Positions 17,767-26,534 of a stretch of 54,568 bases of DNA are shown here, one piece after another. Position 1 is the first letter of the stretch. The number at the start of each line of letters is the position of its first letter. Below the pieces are notes generated by a model. That model ran no database searches. It was given only the letters and a program-made list of their open reading frames with translations, and was not told where the DNA came from. The stretch is from Sulfurimonas sp. (GTDB lineage Bacteria > Campylobacterota > Campylobacteria > Campylobacterales > Sulfurimonadaceae), in the NCBI GenBank assembly GCA_027064515.1, contig JAMOPL010000164.1:1-54568 (forward strand), written 5' to 3'. The position numbers and the translations under genes were made by a program.

Positions 17767-18630
17767 ATGAAATTTCTTCTATTACTAGTAATATTTTTTA
17801 ATGGATTATTCGCTGATTTTCTTCATAAAACATATTATATAGATACAAAGCATATTAAAATATCAGATATTATAGATGATAGCGATGATAATACAACTAT
17901 TTTTAATATCTCAGAAAATAGATATTCTAAAAGAATAAAGTCTAAATTATTACTACAAAAATTGATAGACAACGGGTATGATTCTTTTAAGAGTAAAAAT
18001 AGTTATATTAAATTTATTTTAAAGAGTCCTATTGATAGATCAATAATTAAAAATTATATAAAGCAATTTTACCAAGAAAATTATGTCAATATGAAAATAA
18101 TCAGTGTAGATGTTGAACCAAGAAATTATATTGACAAACTAGAAGATAATTACACAGTTCACTTAAATATCAAAAATAAGAAAAGTAATGATGGCATCAT
18201 ATATGTTAAAACAGATTCTAAAAAAAAGATATTTTTTAATTATAAAATAGATGCATTAATAGATGTTTATATATCTAAGTATAAAATAAAAAGAGATACA
18301 AAAATAACCATTTCAAATACAAGTAGAAAAAGAATAAAGTTTAGCAAATTTAAAGCAATACCAATAGATATAGATGATTTGAATTCTGTTCAAAGTAAAA
18401 ATAATATAAAAGAAAATAGTATAATCACAATTAAAGATATAGAGAAATTAGATATTGTTGAAAAAGGTTCTAGTGTTAATGTTAGTATGAATTCTAAGTA
18501 TATTGCTATATCATTTATTGCCAAGGCACTTAAAAGTGGGAAATTAAATGATACTATAACTGTTCAAAAGAGTAATGGAAAAAGATTTAGAGTACAAATA
18601 ATAGGTAAAAATAGAGTGGAGATTCGATGA
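17767..18630 (+). CDS. flgA: Flagellar basal body P-ring formation chaperone FlgA
   Basis: FlgA is a periplasmic chaperone for assembly of the flagellar P ring. The start at 17767 is chosen because AAGGA lies 5 bases upstream and the protein then begins with a signal peptide (MKFLLLLVIFFNGLFA). A longer frame from 17692 would put 25 residues before it. The C-terminal SAF-like domain shows NNIKENSIITIKDIEKLDIV, GSSVNVSMNS and the closing VQKSNGKRFRVQIIGKNRVEI typical of the family. It has 287 residues. ubiX overlaps its stop by ATGA. Confidence 0.85.
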   Translation: MKFLLLLVIFFNGLFADFLHKTYYIDTKHIKISDIIDDSDDNTTIFNISENRYSKRIKSKLLLQKLIDNGYDSFKSKNSYIKFILKSPIDRSIIKNYIKQFYQENYVNMKIISVDVEPRNYIDKLEDNYTVHLNIKNKKSNDGIIYVKTDSKKKIFFNYKIDALIDVYISKYKIKRDTKITISNTSRKRIKFSKFKAIPIDIDDLNSVQSKNNIKENSIITIKDIEKLDIVEKGSSVNVSMNSKYIAISFIAKALKSGKLNDTITVQKSNGKRFRVQIIGKNRVEIR

Positions 18631-19154
18631 AAAAAAGAAAAATTGTTTTAGCAATAAGTGGAGCGAGTGGAACAAACTTAGGCTTGAAAGCACTTGAACT
18701 GCTTCCAGATATAATAGATAAGCATCTTATCATATCTGATAATTCAAAAGTTGTTTTAGAAAAAGAGATGAAGTGTACAACTTATCCAAATGAAGACATC
18801 TCAGCTAGTGTAGCATCAGGCTCATTTGGTGTAGATGCTATGATAATTGCACCTTGTAGTATGAATACACTAGCAAAAATTGCTTGTGGAATCTCTGATA
18901 ATCTTATTACAAGATGTGCTTCTGTTATGATAAAGGAGCAAAAAAAACTTATACTTGCTCCAAGAGAGATGCCATTCTCGGCAATAGCTTTAGAAAATAT
19001 GCAAAAATTAGCTTCGCTAGGAATTATTATAGCACCACCTGTGATAGCATATTATTCAAAACAACAAACACTTGAAGAGATGGAAAATTTTATCATTGGT
19101 AGATGGTTTGATCTATTAGATATTGAAAATAATTTATATAAAAGATGGGAATAA
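18627..19154 (+). CDS. ubiX: Flavin prenyltransferase UbiX
   Basis: UbiX attaches a dimethylallyl group to FMN to make the prenylated flavin cofactor of UbiD-type decarboxylases. The FMN-binding SGASGTNLG sits at the N-terminus, and IIAPCSMNTLAKIACGISDN and LAPREMPFSAIALENM follow. It has 175 residues, slightly below the usual 185-200. GGAG precedes the ATG, which overlaps the flgA stop. The position between flgA and coaD reflects a conserved order rather than shared function. Confidence 0.93.
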   Translation: MKKRKIVLAISGASGTNLGLKALELLPDIIDKHLIISDNSKVVLEKEMKCTTYPNEDISASVASGSFGVDAMIIAPCSMNTLAKIACGISDNLITRCASVMIKEQKKLILAPREMPFSAIALENMQKLASLGIIIAPPVIAYYSKQQTLEEMENFIIGRWFDLLDIENNLYKRWE

Positions 19155-19158
19155 AAAA

Positions 19159-19656
19159 ATGCAAAATAGTAAAATAGCACTATATCCAGGAACTTTTGAT
19201 CCAATAACAAATGGTCACTTTGACATAATAGAGAGAGCTTTAGGTCTTTTTGATGAAGTTATTATTGCAGTAGCAATATCTCAAGATAAAAAACCGATGT
19301 TTGCACTTGAAGAGAGAATCTTTATGGCAGAAGAATCTGTTAAGAATCTTAAAAATATAAGAGTTATTGGTTTTGATAATTTAACAGTAGAATTAGCAAA
19401 AACACATAATGCTGGAATCTTAATTAGAGGATTACGAGCTGTGAGTGATTTTGAGTATGAATTACAACTAGGATATTTGAACAACTCTTTAGATGATTCA
19501 ATAGAGACTGTTTATCTAATGCCAAAACTTCAACATGCATTTATTAGCTCATCAATTGTAAGAAATCTGTTAAAATTTCATGGAAAAACAGAACATCTAT
19601 TACCTAAAGAGGTTCAAAAAATCATAAGGGGTATGACTTCATGTACATTGCAATAG
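19159..19656 (+). CDS. coaD: Phosphopantetheine adenylyltransferase
   Basis: CoaD adds AMP to 4'-phosphopantetheine, the penultimate step of coenzyme A synthesis. The nucleotidyltransferase motif YPGTFDPITNGHFDII and the second motif ISSSIVR are present. The start at 19159 is preferred over an upstream ATG at 19123, because it places the beta strand SKIALYPGTFD at the usual distance and gives 165 residues, the family size. It follows ubiX after 4 bases and overlaps tmk by 16 bases. Confidence 0.95.
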   Translation: MQNSKIALYPGTFDPITNGHFDIIERALGLFDEVIIAVAISQDKKPMFALEERIFMAEESVKNLKNIRVIGFDNLTVELAKTHNAGILIRGLRAVSDFEYELQLGYLNNSLDDSIETVYLMPKLQHAFISSSIVRNLLKFHGKTEHLLPKEVQKIIRGMTSCTLQ

Positions 19657-20216
19657 AGGGAATCGATACAGCAGGTAAAAGCACACAAATAGAAAAATTA
19701 TCAGAAATTTATAAAGATGCTATTATTACAAAAGAACCAGGGGGAACTACGATTGGGCAAGAGATTCGCTCTTTGGTTCTAAGTGCTAGAGCTAAAAGTA
19801 AAAAAGCAGAATTTTTATTATTTTTAGCTGATAGAGCAGAGCATATTACAGAGGTAATTGAACCAAATATAGAAAAAAGTATGATTATTTCAGATAGAAG
19901 TGCAGTTAGTGGTGTTGCTTATGCTCTTATTCAAGGTGATATATCATCAAAAGAGTTAGTAGAGTTAAATAATTTTGCTACTAATGGAATCTACCCTCAA
20001 AAAGTTTTTTTACTCCGATTAACAAAAGATGAATTAGAGTATAGACTTTCACAAAAGCAATTGGACGGGATAGAACTGAGAGGTTCTGAGTATCTTTTAA
20101 AGATTCAAGATGCAATTATAGAAGCTACTAAACTACTGAATATAGAGTTAGTAGAGATTGATGCAAGTAAAGATATTCAAACAATTACTAAAGAGATAAT
20201 AGATAATATCAATTAA
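19641..20216 (+). CDS. tmk: Thymidylate kinase
   Basis: Tmk phosphorylates dTMP to dTDP. The P-loop reads EGIDTAGKST, followed by the KEPGGTTIGQEIR substrate loop and the DRA (residues LADRAEH) and SDRS motifs. The LID contains Arg-Leu-rich helices ending LRLTKDELEYRLS. It has 191 residues, a little shorter than the E. coli enzyme (213). AAGGGG lies within coaD, 9 bases before the ATG. It converges on the ankyrin gene with a 4-base overlap. Confidence 0.95.
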   Translation: MYIAIEGIDTAGKSTQIEKLSEIYKDAIITKEPGGTTIGQEIRSLVLSARAKSKKAEFLLFLADRAEHITEVIEPNIEKSMIISDRSAVSGVAYALIQGDISSKELVELNNFATNGIYPQKVFLLRLTKDELEYRLSQKQLDGIELRGSEYLLKIQDAIIEATKLLNIELVEIDASKDIQTITKEIIDNIN

Positions 20217-20713
20217 CAAATACTTCTATTATGGCTTATCGTTTCATTATAATCTAAAAGGGCTAAAACACTTTTTTTGTTCATTTTTCTAGCAAAATCA
20301 GATGCTTTGAATCCTTTTATATCAACACTATCTTGATTTACGCCCTGCTCTAAAAGTAACTTTACAATTTCAACTCTTCCATAACAAGTAGCACACATTA
20401 AAGGTGTAAATCTACTTCTTCTTCTCGTTGCATTGACATCTATACCTTTATCTATAAAATAATTAACCATCTCAATATTATTATATGTGATAGCCATATC
20501 AAAAATACTAACACCCTCATCATCAAAATTATATATATCAGCCCCATTATCAATTAAAAGCATAAGAAAATCAAAATCACATTTATATCTAATAGCAGAT
20601 GCTAAAACACTCTCCCCTAAATCATTCTCTTCATTAATATCAGCACCATTTTTTATATATATTTTCGCATCTATAAAATTATTTTGTATTATTATATCTA
20701 TCCATTTATTCAC
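20213..20713 (-). CDS. Ankyrin repeat protein, GTG start
   Basis: It has 166 residues made of about four ankyrin repeats: IKNGADINEENDLGESVLAS, LIDNGADIYNFDDEGVSIFD, FIDKGIDVNATRRRSRFTPL, and LLEQGVNQDSVDIKGFKASD. There is no signal peptide or membrane segment, so it is cytoplasmic. The start is a GTG with AAAGG 7 bases upstream. It is transcribed divergently from the chemosensory cluster, which begins 161 bases away. Partner and role are unknown. Confidence 0.85.
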   Translation of the reverse strand: MNKWIDIIIQNNFIDAKIYIKNGADINEENDLGESVLASAIRYKCDFDFLMLLIDNGADIYNFDDEGVSIFDMAITYNNIEMVNYFIDKGIDVNATRRRSRFTPLMCATCYGRVEIVKLLLEQGVNQDSVDIKGFKASDFARKMNKKSVLALLDYNETISHNRSIC

Positions 20714-20807
20714 TATATAGCCTTTGCATAATTTATATCTTTTTAAAATTCTAACTAAATTATATTATTATTGATTCACATATTTTACAAAAAAGTATTT
20801 CAAAAGT

Positions 20808-20813
20808 TATAAT
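20808..20813 (+). promoter_or_regulatory. Possible -10 element of the chemosensory cluster
   Basis: TATAAT (in AGTTATAATTCAG) lies 61 bases before the first ATG of the cluster. The 161-base gap 20714-20874 must also hold the promoter of the divergent ankyrin gene. I looked for a sigma-54 pattern near the TTTGC at about 20848 and found no GG at the required spacing. Confidence 0.3.
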
Positions 20814-20874
20814 TCAGTATTTATTTTGCTTATTTTGTATACCATATTTGCAATTATACATAAAAGGCTGATTA

Positions 20875-21276
20875 ATGAGTGCGAAAATATTGATTGTTGA
20901 TGATAGTGCGACAATGCTAAGAATTTTGAAAACTTCTGCAAAAAGAACGATAGAGGATGTTGAAGTTTTCGAAGCTTTAAATGGAAAAGAGGCTTTAGAA
21001 CATCTTGAAAATAATAACGATATAAAATTAATTTTACTTGATGTAAATATGCCTATAATGAATGGTATGGAGTTTTTAGAAATTATAAGATCTCAAAATA
21101 AATATGATGATGTAAGAGTTATTATGCAAACTACTGAAACGAGTAAAAAACAAATTGAAAAAGCTATGAAATTTAAAATAAGTGGCTATTTAATGAAACC
21201 ATATCAAACAAAAATTGTAAAGCAATTAATGATTAAACTTGCACCAGTTATTGGCTATAAAATAAAAGAGAATTAA
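20875..21276 (+). CDS. Stand-alone CheY-like response regulator
   Basis: A single receiver domain of 133 residues. The acidic pocket is D9-D10 (LIVDDSATMLR), the phosphorylated Asp is D56 (LLDVNMPIMNG), and the Thr-Lys switch pair is T87 (MQTTE) and K108 (YLMKPY). The pattern VDDSATMLRIL is of the CheY/CheV type. It is the first gene of a seven-gene chemosensory cluster and is probably phosphorylated by the CheA encoded at 26535-28844. Whether it binds FliM or an unrelated target cannot be told from sequence. An AAAGG site precedes the ATG. Confidence 0.93.
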   Translation: MSAKILIVDDSATMLRILKTSAKRTIEDVEVFEALNGKEALEHLENNNDIKLILLDVNMPIMNGMEFLEIIRSQNKYDDVRVIMQTTETSKKQIEKAMKFKISGYLMKPYQTKIVKQLMIKLAPVIGYKIKEN

Positions 21277-21340
21277 ATTATGCTAAATGAGATAAATAGT
21301 TCTGAATTTCTTTATAAAATACTAGTATAGGTAATTAGAT

Positions 21341-22594
21341 ATGTTTTTTGGTAATTCAATTAAAATAACACAAGATGAAGAGCAAACTATTTTAAATTAT
21401 ATAGATAAAATTAAAGAATTTGTTAATGGTGATACCAACAAAATAGTTTTCAATAATATAGAAGTTTTTAATACAAAAAAAATAAAAAATAGTTTAGATG
21501 AATTATCTACTCTTCTGATGAAAAAATCTCAGGATGATTTAATTATTCAGAGTGAAATTATGCACTTTTTGGAAAAAGTTTCTAATGGACATAATAGTGA
21601 TAAAAGTAATAGTGCAAAAAGTATCAATCAGATGATTGAAAAAATGGAAAATAATTTTGTATCTATTAATGCTATTTTAAATGAATATAAAAATGAAAAC
21701 TATATAAATAGTATAGATAAAAATATTTATAGAGGTGGTGAATTATTTAAACTTATAGAGGGGATTAATAGCCTACAAGAGGTATTAACAAAAACATTAA
21801 ATTCCAATTTAGAACATGGTTTAAAATTAGAAGAGAACTCAATAAAACTACATAAAAAACTATCATATTTAAGCGATGCGATTGAAGAGCAAGTATTAGT
21901 TTTAGATTCTACTGCAAGTGAAGTTGAAAAAATAACTACACAAACAAAGCTTAATACAGAAACTACTATGCAGATGCAAAACTCATCATTAGAGCTAAAA
22001 AGTTCTATTGAAAATGGTAATAAATTAGCATTAGAGACAGTAGATGCTATGAAATTTATAAACGATTCTACCAATGCGATTAATGATGCTATTGAAATTA
22101 TTGATCAAATATCATTTCAAACTAATATTTTAAGTTTAAATGCCGCGGTTGAAGCTGCTACTGCTGGTGAAGCTGGTAAAGGTTTTGCTGTTGTTGCTCA
22201 AGAGGTTCGTAACCTTGCAAACAGAAGTGCAGATGCAGCAAAAGATATTAAACAACTAGTTTCAAAAGCAACAACATATGCAACAACTGGATTAAATATA
22301 TCAGATAAAATGATTACAGGATATAGTACATTGCATAAAAATATAGATAACACAATGGACTTGATTAATAATATAGCAACTGCTTCACAAGAGCAAGTAA
22401 CAAGTATTACTCAAATAAATGAAACGCTAGCAACTCTTGAACAAAAAACTAATGATTATGCAGATTTTACAAAAGATACAAATGAAATCTCAGCAATAAC
22501 AGAGGCTATTGCAACAAAAATTGTTTCTGATGTGAAGTTAAAAGAGTTTGATGGTAAAGAGATTGTACTCTCCTCTTTTAAGAAAGAGTTGTAG
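21341..22594 (+). CDS. Soluble methyl-accepting chemotaxis-type protein
   Basis: It has 417 residues with no signal peptide and no membrane segment, so this is a cytoplasmic receptor. The signalling hairpin is at about residues 250-305 ([39 protein letters not shown]). The N-terminal 200 residues are helical and acidic, with no PAS, globin or zinc-binding domain that I can recognise. A segment [20 protein letters not shown] resembles the stretch before the signalling domain of the neighbouring membrane MCP. The C-terminus (SSFKKEL) lacks a CheR-docking pentapeptide. It abuts the propeller-receiver gene, which starts right after its stop. Confidence 0.9.
   Translation: MFFGNSIKITQDEEQTILNYIDKIKEFVNGDTNKIVFNNIEVFNTKKIKNSLDELSTLLMKKSQDDLIIQSEIMHFLEKVSNGHNSDKSNSAKSINQMIEKMENNFVSINAILNEYKNENYINSIDKNIYRGGELFKLIEGINSLQEVLTKTLNSNLEHGLKLEENSIKLHKKLSYLSDAIEEQVLVLDSTASEVEKITTQTKLNTETTMQMQNSSLELKSSIENGNKLALETVDAMKFINDSTNAINDAIEIIDQISFQTNILSLNAAVEAATAGEAGKGFAVVAQEVRNLANRSADAAKDIKQLVSKATTYATTGLNISDKMITGYSTLHKNIDNTMDLINNIATASQEQVTSITQINETLATLEQKTNDYADFTKDTNEISAITEAIATKIVSDVKLKEFDGKEIVLSSFKKEL
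22178..22212 (+). repeat. 35-bp direct repeat in the two MCP genes, copy 1
   Basis: This 35-base stretch in the signalling hairpin is identical to 26154-26188. The surrounding 65 bases differ at only a few positions. Copies lie 3976 bases apart in the same orientation. Protein conservation alone need not preserve synonymous sites to this degree, so gene conversion is possible. Confidence 0.8.
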
Positions 22595-23869
22595 ATGATT
22601 GAAACTAAAACATTAAAGCATATTCATACTACAAGTGATATTTATGTAGATAAAGAGCAGATATATACTTTTTATAATAGTGCTATTTATAAATCTACTT
22701 TAGAATCTTCAACTCAAGAAATTTTGGAATTTACAAATAATATTCAGAATCATAGTTTAAAATCAAATGTGTTGGCTTGTGTAAATTCAAATTTTTTAAA
22801 TGTTTACCATCTAAAAAAAGATACTAGGTTAGTAAATATGTCACTTGGTAATATTAAGCCAATTAACTCAATAGCATTATCCGAATTTTCAATGAATACT
22901 ATCCTTGGAACGGATGATGGTAAAATTAATATCATAAATAATATATCAGCAGAATCAATTTTAAAGTTTACACTATTCTCTAGTGGTGAAAGTATTGATT
23001 TTGTTGATTTTATTGAAGAAAATATTATAATGGGTAGTACAAAAAAAAGTATTCTACTAGTAGATATATTAGAAAAAGGGATGTTAGCAAAAATAGTATC
23101 TAAAGGAGCAATTAGTAATATTATTACTTGTAAAAAGAATATAATTTATACTACTCAAGAAAATGATATATATTTAGTAAAGATAGAAGATTTTAGTAAT
23201 ATTGAGACAACTAAATTGTATTCAACAGATTCTATAATTAAAGATATTAAATATGATTTTACTAATAGTTCTGTATATGTTTTATTAAAAAATCAAATTA
23301 TTAATATTGATTTTAATTCAAATGTTAAAGAGTTAGAAGTTACATTTGATGATGCTAATTGTATCTCTGTAATAAATAAAGAATCTTTAATTATAGGTTC
23401 TGAAACATCATCTTTAATACTTAATAAAATTATTGATATAAATAAAAGTGATAACAAAGAGGATGTTAAGTCAGATATTATTCGTTTTATGACAGTTGAT
23501 GACAGTGCAACAATTAGGCTAGTAATTAAAAAGTCTATTTTAAATAACTTTAAAAATGTAGAGGTCATCGAAGCAGAAGATGGAATCTCAGCAATGGAGT
23601 ATTTAAAAAATCATTCAAATATTGATGTTATGTTATTAGATTGGAATATGCCAAATATGAATGGTGATGAAGTTGTTGAAGCTGTTTCAAAAATAAGTAA
23701 TTTATCAAAGATGAAAATTATTATGGCTACTACTGAGGGTGGAAAAGATAGAGTTAAAGAGATGCTTTCAAAAGGGGTCAAGGGTTATTTAGTGAAACCT
23801 TTTCGTCAAAATAGTGTTATTCCATTAATTGAAAAAATGATTGATATAGTTAAAAAAGAAAGAGAGTAA
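22595..23869 (+). CDS. Predicted beta-propeller fused to a CheY-like receiver
   Basis: It has 424 residues. About residues 1-285 are a series of short beta strands with WD40/PQQ-like spacing (ILGTDDGKINIINNIS, IIMGSTKKSILLVDILEKG, IIYTTQENDIYLVKI, LIIGSETSSLILNK) and no signal peptide. I read this as a cytoplasmic propeller, but the repeats are too diverged to count blades. Residues 295-424 are a receiver: FMTVDDSATIR, phosphorylated D349 in LLDWNMPNMNG, and YLVKPFR. The fusion sits between a soluble MCP and CheV, so the propeller probably brings an output or scaffold function under CheA control. Confidence 0.8.
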   Translation: MIETKTLKHIHTTSDIYVDKEQIYTFYNSAIYKSTLESSTQEILEFTNNIQNHSLKSNVLACVNSNFLNVYHLKKDTRLVNMSLGNIKPINSIALSEFSMNTILGTDDGKINIINNISAESILKFTLFSSGESIDFVDFIEENIIMGSTKKSILLVDILEKGMLAKIVSKGAISNIITCKKNIIYTTQENDIYLVKIEDFSNIETTKLYSTDSIIKDIKYDFTNSSVYVLLKNQIINIDFNSNVKELEVTFDDANCISVINKESLIIGSETSSLILNKIIDINKSDNKEDVKSDIIRFMTVDDSATIRLVIKKSILNNFKNVEVIEAEDGISAMEYLKNHSNIDVMLLDWNMPNMNGDEVVEAVSKISNLSKMKIIMATTEGGKDRVKEMLSKGVKGYLVKPFRQNSVIPLIEKMIDIVKKERE

Positions 23870-23872
23870 ATT

Positions 23873-24805
23873 TTGAGCGAATCTAATTATAGAAATGAAA
23901 TTCAAGAAAATATAGACTATATAACAAAAAGTCATCTTAGAAATGTTATGCAGTTAGCGATGTTTTACACAGGAAGTAATAAAATATATGCTGTAAATAT
24001 CTCTAAAATACAAAGTTTTTTAATTAAAGATGACATTGAAATAGTTAAAACTCCATCAGCAGATAATATAGTTATAGGTGTTATCAATCTTCGTGGAGAG
24101 ATGATATCTATAATTAATCTTGATGAATGGATAGGTGAAAAAGTCAATGATGATCCTTATAAAATAGTTATCGTATGTAATTATAATAATAGAAAACTTG
24201 GTATTTTAGTTAAAGATATTATAAAAATAGAGGAAAAAAATAGTAGTGATTTGAAATTACCAAGTAGTAGTGATCCTAAAATATCCTATGTTACTGAAAC
24301 AGAGATAGATGGCTCTTCTCATTTATGTATAGTATATGATGCAGAAAAATTGCTTTATGATATAAATAAAGATTCTAAATCTGATGGAACTACTATTTAT
24401 GATATTAATTCATTTGGTGAGTTGTCTAATATAAAATCAAATAAAGTACTTTTAGTTGCAGAAGATAGCAGAGTAGTTATTGAAAAATTAGATGAATTTT
24501 TGACAAATATAGGTGTTCGTCATGAAATATATGAAAACGGACAACTTTTAATTGATAGATTGGAAACAATAAACATTGATGATATTGGTTTAGTTGTAAC
24601 AGATATAGAGATGCCTATTAGAAATGGATATCAAGTTATCAAATATATAAAAGATGATATAAGATTTAGTGCTTTACCAGTAATATCACTAACAAGTATG
24701 ACAAATCAGGGTGTTTTAGATAAAGTCCAACAACTTGGTGCTATTGATTTAATTAATAAAGCAGATCTAAATAAACTACATGAATACATAAAAAAATATT
24801 TATAA
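23873..24805 (+). CDS. cheV: CheV: CheW-like coupling domain fused to a receiver, TTG start
   Basis: The CheW-like domain spans about residues 25-165 (IVIGVINLRGEMISIINLDE, IVVCNY-type strand, SDPKISYVTETEIDG). The receiver spans about 190-310, with E197-D198 in the acidic pocket, phosphorylated D244 in VVTDIEMPIRNG and K296 in LINKAD. The usual Lys-Pro of the last loop is Lys-Ala here. CheV couples receptors to CheA and can act as a phosphate sink. The start is TTG, with an AGAGAG ribosome site overlapping the stop of the previous gene; the next in-frame ATG (residue 26) would cut into the CheW domain. Confidence 0.92.
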   Translation: MSESNYRNEIQENIDYITKSHLRNVMQLAMFYTGSNKIYAVNISKIQSFLIKDDIEIVKTPSADNIVIGVINLRGEMISIINLDEWIGEKVNDDPYKIVIVCNYNNRKLGILVKDIIKIEEKNSSDLKLPSSSDPKISYVTETEIDGSSHLCIVYDAEKLLYDINKDSKSDGTTIYDINSFGELSNIKSNKVLLVAEDSRVVIEKLDEFLTNIGVRHEIYENGQLLIDRLETINIDDIGLVVTDIEMPIRNGYQVIKYIKDDIRFSALPVISLTSMTNQGVLDKVQQLGAIDLINKADLNKLHEYIKKYL

Positions 24806-24821
24806 AAGAAAGGGGTAAAAG

Positions 24822-26531
24822 ATGATTAGTTTAAGACAGAGAAATATTGGATTAGGGGTTATAATTTTTATAGCCTTTATAATTTTGCAGGTAGTAATTG
24901 CAGTTAGACTTGGTTATATTAATTCTCATGTAGAGGATAGAGAAGTGACACATAATAAAATTATTTTATTGCAAAAACTTCAAAATAATATTTTATTATA
25001 TAAAATAACTAAAAAAGTAAAATATATAGAAGCTAGTACTATTATAATTGCTAGTAAATTAAAAGATTCACATATTAAAAAAGATATGGAGATACTCAAA
25101 GGTAATATAGCTAATTATGAATCAACTGTTTCATCTTTGGAAGCTCTATATAAAACAACAACAACAAAATTAAATATACTCAATAAAAAAATATCACAAA
25201 AAGGACATGCGATAGATATAAATCATGAGAATCTTGTTATGTTCTTTATTATACTTATCGGAAATATTGTAATTAATGTCTTACTATATTATTTTGTTCG
25301 TCAAATAATTCAAAATATAGATACACTTCAAAATGCTTTAGTATCTTTCTTTGATTTTTTAAACCATGAAACAAAAAGTGTAGAGGTTGTGCCAAATAGT
25401 AATATGACTGAGTTTAATAATATGGCTATAATTGTTAATAACAATATTCACAAAATAGAAGATGGATTAAAAAAAGATTTACAAGCTGTATCAGAAATTT
25501 CTCAATTAACTCAAAATATGTTAAAAGGTGACTTTTCATTAAGAGCAGAATTTAGACCTGATAATATTCAAATACAAGCCTTACAAAATGATATAAATCA
25601 CTTTATAGATGGGATTAGTGTAACATTCTCAGAGATTTTATCTACGCTTTCCTCTTATAAAAAGAATGAATTTAACAATCGTCTTGATAATAATGCTATT
25701 GGTGAGGTAAAAGAACTAATAGAGGGTGTAAATATTTTAGGGGATGTTTTACAAAAGGCTAGAAAAGAGATAATTGAATCATTAATGAAAAAAGGTGATG
25801 AACTTCAAGATAGTGCTGAAGCTATCCACTCTCAAATGGATAAGCTAGCATCATCTATGAATACAACAAGTGAGATGACACAAGATGTTACAAGAGATAT
25901 TGCAGAGGTACAAGCTACTTTGAAAAATACTCTAAATAAATCTACTATGATGAGCGATGTTGCGAAAACAACAACAAAAAATGCAAAAGATGGTGAGGCT
26001 TTAGCAAATGATACATTTGATGCTATGGATGCTATCAATGAATCAACATTATCAATTAATGAAGCTATTGGAATTATCGATTCTATCTCTTTTCAAACAA
26101 ATATATTATCACTAAATGCTGCTGTTGAAGCTGCTACGGCTGGTGAAGCTGGAAAAGGTTTTGCTGTTGTTGCTCAAGAGGTTCGTAATCTTGCTAACAA
26201 AAGTGCTGAAGCTGCAAAAGAGATAAAAAGTCTAGTTTCTCAAACACAACAAAAAGCACAAAGAGGGATAGAAGTATCAGAACAGATGAAAAAGAATTTT
26301 ATAGAGGTATTAGAACAAATTACACATACATCTGTACTTGTACAAAATGTTAATAAAGATACAATTTCAGAGATGAAAAGAATAGACAATATATCTCAAG
26401 TAATAACAAAACTTAATGCTGATGTTGAGGATAATCTTAATATTATGAAAGGTACCCATAAAATCTCGGCTAAGCTTCATAGTATTTCAAATAGTTTAGT
26501 AAACGAAGTTCAAAAAAACACAGAAGAGTAG
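24822..26531 (+). CDS. Membrane methyl-accepting chemotaxis protein with short sensor region
   Basis: It has 569 residues. Membrane segments are at about 9-28 and 138-159, with roughly 110 residues between them that look like a helical bundle rather than a dCACHE or PAS fold. A HAMP-like linker follows. The signalling hairpin is near residues 414-470 ([39 protein letters not shown]). The C-terminus (NEVQKNTEE) has no CheR/CheB pentapeptide. AAAGGGG precedes the ATG, and cheA starts 4 bases after its stop, so receptor and kinase are probably made together. Confidence 0.92.
   Translation: MISLRQRNIGLGVIIFIAFIILQVVIAVRLGYINSHVEDREVTHNKIILLQKLQNNILLYKITKKVKYIEASTIIIASKLKDSHIKKDMEILKGNIANYESTVSSLEALYKTTTTKLNILNKKISQKGHAIDINHENLVMFFIILIGNIVINVLLYYFVRQIIQNIDTLQNALVSFFDFLNHETKSVEVVPNSNMTEFNNMAIIVNNNIHKIEDGLKKDLQAVSEISQLTQNMLKGDFSLRAEFRPDNIQIQALQNDINHFIDGISVTFSEILSTLSSYKKNEFNNRLDNNAIGEVKELIEGVNILGDVLQKARKEIIESLMKKGDELQDSAEAIHSQMDKLASSMNTTSEMTQDVTRDIAEVQATLKNTLNKSTMMSDVAKTTTKNAKDGEALANDTFDAMDAINESTLSINEAIGIIDSISFQTNILSLNAAVEAATAGEAGKGFAVVAQEVRNLANKSAEAAKEIKSLVSQTQQKAQRGIEVSEQMKKNFIEVLEQITHTSVLVQNVNKDTISEMKRIDNISQVITKLNADVEDNLNIMKGTHKISAKLHSISNSLVNEVQKNTEE
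26154..26188 (+). repeat. 35-bp direct repeat in the two MCP genes, copy 2
   Basis: Identical to 22178-22212. Recombination between the copies would fuse the soluble receptor N-terminus to the membrane receptor C-terminus and remove the propeller-receiver and cheV genes. Confidence 0.8.
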
Positions 26532-26534
26532 ATA

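Noticed and set aside
20213..20713. Ankyrin protein as a secreted effector
   Set aside because: No signal peptide, secretion signal or eukaryote-like extra domain. Four plain ankyrin repeats are common in free-living bacteria.
20840..20860. TTTGC element before the chemosensory cluster, considered as a sigma-54 -12 box
   Set aside because: No GG 12 bases upstream of the GC; the positions are T and A.
21280..21330. A 16-codon frame (MLNEINSSEFLYKILV) between the lone receiver and the soluble MCP, with AAAGAG upstream
   Set aside because: Too short, no conserved feature, and the purine-rich stretch is the end of the receiver gene. A leader peptide is possible but unsupported.
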